Shown here piece after piece: positions 19,376-26,383 of a stretch of DNA of 64,000 bases. The notes beneath the pieces are model-generated. The model saw nothing but the letters and a program-made list of their open reading frames with translations. It did not search any database and was not told the origin of the DNA. How positions within the stretch are numbered: position 1 is the first letter of the stretch; each line of letters begins with the position of its first letter. Source of the stretch: Gammaproteobacteria bacterium (GTDB lineage: Bacteria > Pseudomonadota > Gammaproteobacteria > Pseudomonadales > Halieaceae); NCBI GenBank assembly GCA_030427085.1, contig JAUHXH010000002.1:558001-622000 (forward strand), given 5' to 3'. Position numbers and translations under genes: made by a program.

Positions 19376-19404
19376 TGGTCATGGTAGTAAAATGGTACTA
19401 TTAT
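19376..19404 (+). promoter_or_regulatory. Candidate promoter of the SnoaL-CoA ligase gene pair
   Basis: TGGTCA (19376-19381) and TATTAT (19399-19404) stand 17 bases apart, upstream of the gene at 19440. The hexamers match the sigma-70 consensus at four and five of six positions. Motif copy F overlaps the -10 box. Confidence 0.4.
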
Positions 19405-19412
19405 GCAAGTAG
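19393..19412 (-). promoter_or_regulatory. Island motif copy F (candidate operator)
   Basis: Minus-strand reading CTACTTGCATAATAGTACCA, 17 of 20 positions consistent with the other copies. It sits in the divergent space between the SnoaL genes at 18817 and 19440 and covers the likely -10 box of the rightward promoter, so one site could control both directions. Confidence 0.5.
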
Positions 19413-19439
19413 CAATAAATAACATCTCAGGAGAGCCTT

Positions 19440-19829
19440 ATGTCTCAGGCAGAAGAATCCCTCGCTGTTGCACATCGATTTCTGGCCGCATTGAACGCCT
19501 GCGACGGCGACACCGTGAAAGCGATCTACGCGCCAGATGCGCGGATCTGGCACAACTTCGATGACAAGCTACAGTCGGTTGAAGACAACGTTAAAACACT
19601 GCACTGGATGCACCGCAAGCTAAGCAACCTGGCCTATAAGCTGGTGCGGCTGGAGCCCTGGCCGGGGGGTTACTTGCAGCAGCACGAGCTCACCGGTGAG
19701 TTGGAGAACGGCGAGCCTTTCCGCCTGTTGGCCTGTGCCATTTGCACTGTAGAGAACGGCCGTATTACCGCGCTGGAGGAGTACCTCGATTCGGCCCAAA
19801 CCCGCGTGCTGAGCGCCAGCGCGCAATGA
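19440..19829 (+). CDS. SnoaL/NTF2-like protein
   Basis: A 129-residue NTF2-fold protein with the SnoaL-like pattern AHRFLAALNACDGDTVKAIYAPDARIWHNFDD (partial: FLAALNACDGD) and a final LEEYLDSAQ segment. Good Shine-Dalgarno CAGGAGAGCC before the ATG. No signal peptide, so it is cytoplasmic. Its stop overlaps the start of the next CoA ligase in an ATGA arrangement, so the two are translated together and may act on the same intermediate, for example the small protein dehydrating or cyclising the CoA ester or its acid precursor. Function not recognised beyond fold. Confidence 0.78.
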   Translation: MSQAEESLAVAHRFLAALNACDGDTVKAIYAPDARIWHNFDDKLQSVEDNVKTLHWMHRKLSNLAYKLVRLEPWPGGYLQQHELTGELENGEPFRLLACAICTVENGRITALEEYLDSAQTRVLSASAQ

Positions 19830-21448
19830 GCAAGAGCGCGGCCTGCCATCCACCCTGGTTGGACCCCGCACCACCGCCGCGTACTGACGCCGTGCTCCCT
19901 GAGGTGTTGGAGCGCAACGCGCTGGAGTCGCCAGACAGGGAACAAATTCGCTTCGAAGGCGGCGCCGCGTGGACCTGCGATCAAACCGCACAGCGCATGC
20001 GGGCCGCCGCCGCGCTATTTGCCGCCAGGGGTGTGAAACAAGGTGACACGGTGGTGGTATGGCTACCTAACGGCGCTGATTTGCTGGCCGCCTGGTTTGG
20101 CCTGAACTATCTGGGTGCGGTGTTTGTGCCTCTGAATCTTGAGTTCCGCGGGGCTTTGCTGGAACACGCGTTACGGGAAAGCGGCGCTGCGGTGTTGGTG
20201 ATCCATCCGGAACTGGTGGAGCGCCTGGAACAGTTGTCCGAACTGCCTGTACGAGATGTTCTGGTGTGCGCGCAGACAATTGACTCACCCGTCCCGGGCG
20301 TTCAGGCCATCGAGTTTTGGCCTCACCACAACGCTGAGGCGGTGAAGGCGGCCAGTGAGGCCTGGCACCCGCAGATGGTGATCTTTACTTCGGGCACGAC
20401 CGGACCGTCCAAAGGCGTGCTATGTCCTTATCTACACATGTATTCCACCGCCCAGGCGACCTATGGTTACCTGACATCCTCAGACACCATGCTGGTGGAA
20501 TTGCCTATTTTTCATGTGGGTGGCGCCGCAGCGGTGCTGGCGGGGCTGTGTAATCGTGCCACGCTGGCGATCTACGCTGGGTTCAGCACGGGTAGCTACT
20601 GGGAGCGCATCCGTAAGGAAAATGCCACGTCCACATCGGGACTGATTGGCTCGATGGCGAGCTTTCTCTACAACACGCCGGCCACGCCTGAAGATGCGGA
20701 TAACCCACTACGTATGCTGACGCTCATGCTCAATGCCCACGTGTTGGCGATCGCCCCGCGGTTCGGGTTCAGTTACATCTCCGGTTTCAACATGACCGAG
20801 CTGTCAGGCCCGCTGATCACCGATGTGGATTGTCAGGTTGCCGGCTCGCTGGGACGTCCGCGCAGCGGTTGCGAATGCCGTGTGGTGGATGAGCACGACT
20901 ACGATGTACCGGATGGTGAACCCGGTGAGTTGGTAGTGCGCTCGGAATATCCCTGGACCATGGCGTTGGAATACCTGAATCGCCCGGAAGCCACCGCGAA
21001 GGCATGGCGCAATGGCTGGTTCCACACCGGCGATCTGGTGCGTCGAGACAGCGATGGCAATTTCTTCTTTGTAGACCGTAAGAAAGACGCTATCCGACGC
21101 CGTGGTGAAAACGTCTCCTCACTGGAAGTAGAGGCTGAAGCCTTGAGTTTTCCCGGCGTCGCCGAGGTTTGTGCAGTTGGCGTGGCGAGTGAACACGGGG
21201 AGGAAGAAATCCTGCTGGTGGTAGTGTGGCAGTCAGGCGCTGAAGCCTGCTTCCAGACACTGGCGGAGTATCTGATTCCGCGCATGGCTTACTTTGCTGT
21301 GCCCCGCTACTTCCGGTCGGTGGAGGCTCTGCCGCGTACACCCACCAACAAAGTCAGAAAGGTGGAACTGCGGGAAGCAGGTCTGACAGATGACTGCTGG
21401 GACCGTGAAGCGGCAGGTCTGCGACTGCGTCGTACGCGTTTGAACTGA
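19826..21448 (+). CDS. AMP-dependent acyl-CoA ligase (CaiC-like)
   Basis: A 540-residue adenylate-forming ligase, the third of the island. Motifs: FTSGTTGPSKGVLCPY, FNMTELSGPLI, FHTGDLVRRDSDGNFFFVDR and KDAIRRRGENVSSLEVE, with the late catalytic Lys in PRTPTNKVRKVEL. The RRRGENVSS form of the hinge is usual in crotonobetaine/carnitine-CoA ligase relatives and other ligases of small or polar acids. The start at 19826 overlaps the upstream SnoaL gene (ATGA); a further 84 bases of open frame lie inside that gene and are ignored. Substrate unknown. Confidence 0.87.
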   Translation: MSKSAACHPPWLDPAPPPRTDAVLPEVLERNALESPDREQIRFEGGAAWTCDQTAQRMRAAAALFAARGVKQGDTVVVWLPNGADLLAAWFGLNYLGAVFVPLNLEFRGALLEHALRESGAAVLVIHPELVERLEQLSELPVRDVLVCAQTIDSPVPGVQAIEFWPHHNAEAVKAASEAWHPQMVIFTSGTTGPSKGVLCPYLHMYSTAQATYGYLTSSDTMLVELPIFHVGGAAAVLAGLCNRATLAIYAGFSTGSYWERIRKENATSTSGLIGSMASFLYNTPATPEDADNPLRMLTLMLNAHVLAIAPRFGFSYISGFNMTELSGPLITDVDCQVAGSLGRPRSGCECRVVDEHDYDVPDGEPGELVVRSEYPWTMALEYLNRPEATAKAWRNGWFHTGDLVRRDSDGNFFFVDRKKDAIRRRGENVSSLEVEAEALSFPGVAEVCAVGVASEHGEEEILLVVVWQSGAEACFQTLAEYLIPRMAYFAVPRYFRSVEALPRTPTNKVRKVELREAGLTDDCWDREAAGLRLRRTRLN

Positions 21449-21482
21449 ACTTAAATCATCCGAATCAAAAAGGAATCGAGCA

Positions 21483-21989
21483 ATGAAAAATAGGCTCATG
21501 TCTGTGTTGTTTGTTTTTGCGACCGCTATCCCCGCCGCTTCTGTGAATGCTGCCGAGGGCGAACAAATTGCCACCGTGTCCGCCATCATCACCAGTTGGC
21601 AGTCCGGCGACGTTGACGGTGTGATGCAGCACCTGCACCCCGATATCGAATGGCATTTCGCCGCGGGCAACGCCGCGCCGCTGAACGGCACCACGGCGAT
21701 TCGTGAATGGCTGAACGGCTTTGTAAAAAACATCGCGGAAACCCGCTGGCGCGTAACTGACTACGCCAGCAAGGGTGACACCCTGTTCGTGGAAGGCATC
21801 GAAGACTACGACACTGCTGCCGGCGAGACGATCTTGATCCCTTACGCGGGCGTGTTCGAGTTTCGCGACGGCCTGGTTATCGGGTGGCGTGACTACTTTG
21901 ACCGCGAGTTGGGCAATCGCCAGCGCGCGGGTGAAGCGGTCACTCCCTGGGTGAAAGCCCTGGCTGAACGGCCGACCATGATCCCCTGA
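21483..21989 (+). CDS. Exported NTF2/SnoaL-like protein
   Basis: A 168-residue protein with a clear signal peptide (MKNRLMSVLFVFATAIPAAS, cleavage after VNA), so it is probably periplasmic. The mature part matches the cytoplasmic protein at 18424: WQSGDVDGVMQHLHPDIEWHF, AGVFEFRDGLVIGWRDYFD, and a Trp-rich tail. The WRDYFD motif again recalls limonene-epoxide-hydrolase-type active sites. An exported and a cytoplasmic paralogue in the same cluster suggest the same chemistry, or binding of the same compound, on both sides of the inner membrane. Aggaatcgagca supplies the ribosome site. Confidence 0.78.
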   Translation: MKNRLMSVLFVFATAIPAASVNAAEGEQIATVSAIITSWQSGDVDGVMQHLHPDIEWHFAAGNAAPLNGTTAIREWLNGFVKNIAETRWRVTDYASKGDTLFVEGIEDYDTAAGETILIPYAGVFEFRDGLVIGWRDYFDRELGNRQRAGEAVTPWVKALAERPTMIP

Positions 21990-22037
21990 GTTCTACGTTT
22001 TTCGTCATAACAATATCGATACAAAGGAGAAGTAATC

Positions 22038-22514
22038 ATGTCCATTTTTACTCAGCGTATTCTGCCGGCCGCGGTTCTCGCCGTCGCCCTCCACACTTCA
22101 CCCGGCGTGTTGGCGGACGACAGCTTCCGCGCGACCGACCCCCTCGTGGTGACCCACAATATGGTGAACGCCTGGAATGCACTGGACGTGGATGCCATCG
22201 TCGCCATCTTCAGTGAGGACGCGCATTTCCAAAGCATGATGAAAGAGCCGATTGTGGGCCGCGCCGAGCTCAAGAAACACTTCGGTCGCTTGTTGCAAAA
22301 TGCAAGCCATCTGGAATTAAAGCTGCGCCATGTCGCGGTCACGGGCAACACGGTATTTGTCGAGCGTATTGATGTATTTACCGTAAACGGCAAGCCCGGT
22401 TCGGTGCCCGTGGTGGCGGTGATGGATATTGAGGACGGCTACGTGGCGCGCTGGCGGGAGTATTACGATCGCGCTGATCTACTGTCGGAGATGGGTGTCA
22501 CCCAAGGGCACTGA
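22038..22514 (+). CDS. Exported NTF2/SnoaL-like protein (second)
   Basis: A 158-residue protein with a signal peptide (RILPAAVLAVALHTSPGVLA, then DDSF). The mature protein has the NTF2-like core: NMVNAWNALDVDAIVAIFSE, MMKEPIVGRAELKKHF, VAVMDIEDGYVARWREYYD. The WREYYD end parallels WRDYFD in the two preceding paralogues. Good AAGGAGA Shine-Dalgarno. It is 48 bases from the previous gene and probably shares its transcript. Role unknown; periplasmic handling of the island's substrate before or after the TonB receptor is a guess. Confidence 0.78.
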   Translation: MSIFTQRILPAAVLAVALHTSPGVLADDSFRATDPLVVTHNMVNAWNALDVDAIVAIFSEDAHFQSMMKEPIVGRAELKKHFGRLLQNASHLELKLRHVAVTGNTVFVERIDVFTVNGKPGSVPVVAVMDIEDGYVARWREYYDRADLLSEMGVTQGH

Positions 22515-22529
22515 GCCCAAAACTACTGC

Positions 22530-22570
22530 AAAAAAAAACGCGTGGTGAGCCGCCCCGGCTGCACCACGCG
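22530..22570 (-). terminator. Rho-independent terminator of the TonB-receptor gene
   Basis: Stem CGCGTGGTG (22539-22547) pairs perfectly with CACCACGCG (22562-22570). Read on the minus strand, the stem is followed by eight U residues (22538 down to 22531). The TonB-receptor stop is 20 bases upstream in that direction. On the plus strand there is no T-run, so it is directional. Confidence 0.85.
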
Positions 22571-22589
22571 AAGGACCACGCCTCAAAAC

Positions 22590-24974
22590 TTAGAAATCGT
22601 AAGTGAATTCCAGGCCGTAAGTGCGCGGAGGGGTATAGAGCGACATATCGCCGCCGAGGAATTCGATCACGTTGGCACGCACTTCTTCATCGGTCAGGTT
22701 CTTACCCCAGGCTGCCACGGTAAAGCTCTGCCCCGGGGGTGAGAACGCCAGCCGCCCATCCAGTAGCCCGTAATCTTCTTCCCACGAAACATTGGTGTGC
22801 GCCCAGGGCATCTCATCCTGCCAGGTGTAGGCCAGGCGAATAAGGAAAGCATTCTCCCAGTCACCGGTGCCCAGGTTGTATTCGAAGCCGGTGCTGATCT
22901 GTGTTTCCGGCGTGCGCTGCATCTGGTTGCCGGAGAAGTCGCCGGTGCTGATGATGTAGTCCTCGTACTGGCCGTCCACGTACGAACCGGAGAACCACAC
23001 GTAGAGGCTGTCGCTGGCGGCCAGTTGCACTTCCAGTTCGGCGCCGTTGATGCTGGCGTCGGAGGCGTTGGACACGATGTTGCACAGGCAGACATCGTTA
23101 GTGAACTCCACTTGCAGGTCCTGGTAGTCCATGCTGAAGATGGCGCCATTCACGCGCATGCGGTTGTCCCACAGTTCCGACTTGATGCCTAGTTCATAGC
23201 TCAACACGGTTTCCGGTTCGTAGGGCGTGATGGCGCCAAAGGTGTTGGGTGGGGTGTCCTGGAAACCGCCGCTTTTATAGCCTTGAGACACGCTGGCGTA
23301 GAGCATTACGTCGTCATTCACTTCCCACTCCAGGATGCCCTGCAGGGTAGATTCGCTCCAGGTTTCGCCGTAGTCGGTGCTGTAACCTTCGCCCTGGCCG
23401 TAGGGGATCAGGCCGCCCATGCCGTCAGGTTCGCCGGTAAGGGGTACGATGGGGATCATGTCGCCCGGACTGAACTTGTCGCCGAGGACATTGGCTACGG
23501 CATCTACATGGCCGTCTACCTCGTCCTCGGTATAGCGGCCACCCAGGGTGAGTTTGAGGCTGTCGAGAATGCGAAAGCCAACTTGCGCAAAGGCCGCGTA
23601 GCTTTCGGTTTCGCTTTCGTTGTCCCACATGCTTTCGCCGTTGAGCGCACCACCGTCGTCTACCAGGTCAACCAGGTTTTCACCCCAGAAAATGTCGTTC
23701 TTCTCGATTTTGTCGAGCTGGTAGTAGCCGCCTACGATCCAGTCGAAGCGGCTGTCGTCGTAGTTGGATACGAGGCGCAGTTCCTGGCTGAACTGTTGCA
23801 GGTCTTCCTTTTCGCGCACGGGGAAATCAAAGGCCAGGCCCATGTTTACCACGGTGCCGAGCGCGGCCTGGTCGGTGAAGCCGCTGTTCACGAAGTCGTT
23901 GAAGGCAGCGAAGAAGGTGTCCTGCACGTTCGGTGCATCCGGGCCGAGGCCGGTCTGGGAGTACTGGCTCTCGCCGTTACCGTCGCGGTATCCGGTAATT
24001 GCAGTCAGGGTGCTTTGCGAGAAGTCCTTTTCCAGTTTCAATGTGAGGCTGGTGGCTTCGCGGTCGTAGAACTGCAGGCTGTCGCCGGGGATGGTGGAGT
24101 ACTGGACCGGCTCGGGGGCGCATTCACGAATATCAGTTATTCCGGCTACTCCGCGGGCGATGGCCCAGGGGTTGCCATTCTCACCCACTGCACAGGTACC
24201 GTTGCCCTCGTCTTCGAGGTATTCGAAGATCAGGTTGCCACGGAAGCCCGAGTCATTCTGGTAGAGGAAAGACAGGCGCGCCTGCTTGCTCTCGATGTTG
24301 TGCAGGTCGCGCTCGGTGATGAAGTCTTCCGCAAAACCGTCGTTCTTCCGGTACTGCGCCGCCACTCGCACCGCGAGATTGTCGGTGATGCCGGCGGTGA
24401 AGTGGCCATTCAGCAGTTTGGCATTGAGATTGCCGACTGACCCTTTCAGTGAGGCGGTGGTGTCAAAGTCAGGCTTGGCGGTGATCACGTTGATCGCGCC
24501 GCCAACCACGTTTTTACCCAGCAGCACACCCTGGGGGCCGCGGAGGATTTCCACGCGCTCGATATCGTAGAAGTCCATACTCATCAGGCCCATGCGGCCT
24601 ACCACCACTTCGTCCATGAACACGCCTACTGAGCGCGAGGCACTGGGCGCATCCAGCCGCGTGTTCATAACACCCCGTATGTTAAGCTCCATATCAAAGG
24701 GCGTGGGGTTGGTGAAGGACAGGCCAGCGGTGCTGTTGGCGAGATCGCCGGCGTTAAAGACGTTTGCCCGTTCCAGGGTATCCCCGGAGAAAGCGGAAAT
24801 GGATAGCGCTGTGTCCTGCAGGCCAATGGCCCGTTTCTGGGCAGTCACCACTACTTCTTCCAGTTCCGCTGCATAGACAGAGCTGGCAGAAATGGGTGTG
24901 AGCAACGTGAGCGTGGATAGAACAGCGAGAGCGAGCGGGTTCCGGCGGTGGGCCTGGGGAATGGAATGCGTCAT
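22590..24974 (-). CDS. TonB-dependent outer-membrane receptor
   Basis: A 794-residue outer-membrane receptor. Signal peptide at about 1-35 ending SSVYAAE, then a TonB-box-like ELEEVVVTAQKR, a plug domain with RGPQGVLLGKNVVGGAINVITAKP, and a beta-barrel ending in an aromatic residue (YGLEFTYDF). It belongs to the VTAQKR group common in Sphingomonadales and marine gammaproteobacteria, often located next to degradation genes for hydrophobic compounds. It is divergent from the double-HxlR regulator, with motif copy E over its promoter. The imported compound is not known; the island context points to the pathway substrate. Confidence 0.92.
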   Translation of the reverse strand: MTHSIPQAHRRNPLALAVLSTLTLLTPISASSVYAAELEEVVVTAQKRAIGLQDTALSISAFSGDTLERANVFNAGDLANSTAGLSFTNPTPFDMELNIRGVMNTRLDAPSASRSVGVFMDEVVVGRMGLMSMDFYDIERVEILRGPQGVLLGKNVVGGAINVITAKPDFDTTASLKGSVGNLNAKLLNGHFTAGITDNLAVRVAAQYRKNDGFAEDFITERDLHNIESKQARLSFLYQNDSGFRGNLIFEYLEDEGNGTCAVGENGNPWAIARGVAGITDIRECAPEPVQYSTIPGDSLQFYDREATSLTLKLEKDFSQSTLTAITGYRDGNGESQYSQTGLGPDAPNVQDTFFAAFNDFVNSGFTDQAALGTVVNMGLAFDFPVREKEDLQQFSQELRLVSNYDDSRFDWIVGGYYQLDKIEKNDIFWGENLVDLVDDGGALNGESMWDNESETESYAAFAQVGFRILDSLKLTLGGRYTEDEVDGHVDAVANVLGDKFSPGDMIPIVPLTGEPDGMGGLIPYGQGEGYSTDYGETWSESTLQGILEWEVNDDVMLYASVSQGYKSGGFQDTPPNTFGAITPYEPETVLSYELGIKSELWDNRMRVNGAIFSMDYQDLQVEFTNDVCLCNIVSNASDASINGAELEVQLAASDSLYVWFSGSYVDGQYEDYIISTGDFSGNQMQRTPETQISTGFEYNLGTGDWENAFLIRLAYTWQDEMPWAHTNVSWEEDYGLLDGRLAFSPPGQSFTVAAWGKNLTDEEVRANVIEFLGGDMSLYTPPRTYGLEFTYDF

Positions 24975-25080
24975 GGTGCTTATCCTTATAATGTTTGAAT
25001 CGTTGTGACTGTTTCTAAATAACGTCCTGCGGTTTCGGCAATCCTTGCTAGAATATGTATTGCTTGCATTATCGAACTAA

Positions 25081-25109
25081 AGAGTAGAATTTGCTAACTT
25101 GCATGTCAA
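25081..25109 (-). promoter_or_regulatory. Sigma-70-type promoter of the TonB-receptor gene
   Basis: On the minus strand a perfect TTGACA (25109 to 25104) is followed after exactly 17 bases by TACTCT (25086 to 25081). This is 107 bases before the receptor start. Motif copy E covers the -35 hexamer, a position suited to repression. Confidence 0.6.
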
Positions 25110-25114
25110 GACCA
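25095..25114 (+). promoter_or_regulatory. Island motif copy E (candidate operator)
   Basis: TAACTTGCATGTCAAGACCA. The core CTTG-CATGT-CAAG is a perfect inverted repeat. It lies between the divergent TonB-receptor and regulator genes, over the receptor's -35 box, and could give both substrate-controlled uptake and autoregulation. Confidence 0.55.
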
Positions 25115-25209
25115 TTTCTTGGTGCCCCGTTTTGGGATGCCGCTGCACTGGTCGGGGCGTCGGGCAGGTCGGCTGGACACCAAGGGCACAAAGGAAATAG
25201 AGGTATCGA

Positions 25210-26136
25210 ATGAGCGATCTACTAACCCGCGCCAGTTCCATCAATCGCGCGCTGGACCAGATCGGTGACAAATGGAGCTTGCTGATCATTCAAGAGGTCT
25301 TTTGGGGTATCAACACTTTCAGCGGAATGCTGGAGGCCACGGGGGTGTCTCGCGGTGTGTTGTCTGACCGGTTGAAGTGGCTGCAACGCATCGGTTGCCT
25401 GCGTAAGCGGACCAGTTCGCCGGAGAGCCGTCGCGCGGTTTACCACCTGACACGCAAGTCGATTGAGCTTTATGACAGTGCGCTGATGGCCATCGCCTGG
25501 GAGCGCAAGCATTACCGAACACCCTCACTGGATGCGGTGCAACTCATGCACAAGCCCTGTGGCAAGCTGATTAATCCGCGCATGATCTGTGGGACCTGCG
25601 GGGAGGATGTCGACGGCCGCGAGGCGCATTACCTGCCGGGCCCCGGTGCCACCAAGGATGTGCGGGAGAAAAAAGTGCGTCGCCGCTCGACTCTGTCAGT
25701 GGACGAAGTACCCAGCGAGCGCAGCGTTTACCGCAATCTCGTCAATCTGGTGGGCGACCGCTGGACTGCCAACGTTATCGCCCTGGCCTATCACGGACAA
25801 AACCGCTTCGAGGAGTTCCACAAGGAATTACCGGTGGCAACCAATATCCTGTCGGATCGGCTGCGCTTTCTGGTCGAGCAGGGTGTTTTCGGCAGCCGGG
25901 CCTATCAGCAGCGTCCCCGGCGCTTTGAGTACTACCTGACCGAGAAAGGCTGGGATATGTACCCCTTTTTCCTGACCTTGCTGCAGTGGGGCGACAAGTG
26001 GTGTGACCCGGAAGGGAAGGGTGCGCCGATGGTGGTGACGCATGAATCCTGCGGCAATCACCTCAAAGGTCGTGTGGTGTGCGATCACTGCGGGGAGGTG
26101 CTGCTGGCCCACGATGTGGATATCTACCTGGAGTAG
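25210..26136 (+). CDS. Tandem HxlR-type regulator with two Cys/His ribbons
   Basis: A 308-residue cytoplasmic DNA-binding protein; ordinary HxlR regulators are about 110-150 residues. Two winged-helix HxlR domains lie at about 1-105 (IGDKWSLLIIQEVFWG, SRGVLSDRLKWLQRIGCL) and 172-265 (VGDRWTANVIALAYHG, ATNILSDRLRFLVEQGVF). Each is followed by the same H-x2-C-x9-C-x2-C set: H114, C117, C127, C130 and H278, C281, C291, C294. This looks like a zinc-ribbon-like element duplicated with its domain. One chain could thus mimic the dimer that single HxlR proteins form. Divergent from the TonB receptor and inside the island, it is the obvious candidate to bind the repeated 20-bp motif. Ligand unknown. 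Confidence 0.85.
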   Translation: MSDLLTRASSINRALDQIGDKWSLLIIQEVFWGINTFSGMLEATGVSRGVLSDRLKWLQRIGCLRKRTSSPESRRAVYHLTRKSIELYDSALMAIAWERKHYRTPSLDAVQLMHKPCGKLINPRMICGTCGEDVDGREAHYLPGPGATKDVREKKVRRRSTLSVDEVPSERSVYRNLVNLVGDRWTANVIALAYHGQNRFEEFHKELPVATNILSDRLRFLVEQGVFGSRAYQQRPRRFEYYLTEKGWDMYPFFLTLLQWGDKWCDPEGKGAPMVVTHESCGNHLKGRVVCDHCGEVLLAHDVDIYLE

Positions 26137-26191
26137 TGGCATCCGGGCGTTGAAGGGTTCGTGGGTGCTTGAATTCGCTCCTGCGCCTGTG

Positions 26192-26211
26192 TTACTTTCG
26201 TAAAAAGACTA
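26192..26211 (+). promoter_or_regulatory. Island motif copy C (candidate operator)
   Basis: TTACTTTCGTAAAAAGACTA, nearly identical in its right half to copy D (TAAAAAGAC). It lies 173 bases before the carotenoid-oxygenase start and 55 bases after the regulator stop. Copy B lies 53 bases further on. Confidence 0.5.
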
Positions 26212-26254
26212 CGCAGCTGGGTACGGTGTGATCACACCTCCGTTGCGTTTTTCT
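26209..26254 (+). other. Perfect palindrome and possible terminator after the regulator gene
   Basis: GGTGTGATCACACC (26225-26238) is a perfect 14-base palindrome. ACGCA before it and TGCGT after it could extend a hairpin, which is followed by TTTTTCTT. It may be a terminator for the regulator gene or an operator; the sequence does not decide. TGTGA and TCACA touch directly, so it is not a standard CRP site. Confidence 0.3.
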
Positions 26255-26263
26255 TCGCCTTAG

Positions 26264-26283
26264 TAGCTTTCATAATAGAACCT
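26264..26283 (+). promoter_or_regulatory. Island motif copy B (weaker)
   Basis: TAGCTTTCATAATAGAACCT. It aligns best with copy F (shared CTT-K-CATAATAG-W-ACC). A CATAAT (26271-26276) inside it could be a -10 box for the carotenoid-oxygenase gene, but no good -35 is visible. Confidence 0.4.
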
Positions 26284-26383
26284 AATGGCGAAAAAGTGTG
26301 ATCCGACAAGCTCTGCTCCAGTGGGCTCGGGTCGATTCAGGCATAGTGGTATCGCCCCGGGGCGAGCAATGAGGTGAGCGCAA

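Noticed and set aside
23283-24440. 385-codon frame antisense to the TonB receptor
   Set aside because: The minus strand has plug, barrel, signal peptide and a terminator; the antisense frame has no recognisable features.
26225-26238. CRP binding site at GGTGTGATCACACC
   Set aside because: TGTGA and TCACA directly abut, whereas CRP needs six bases between them; kept only as an unexplained palindrome.
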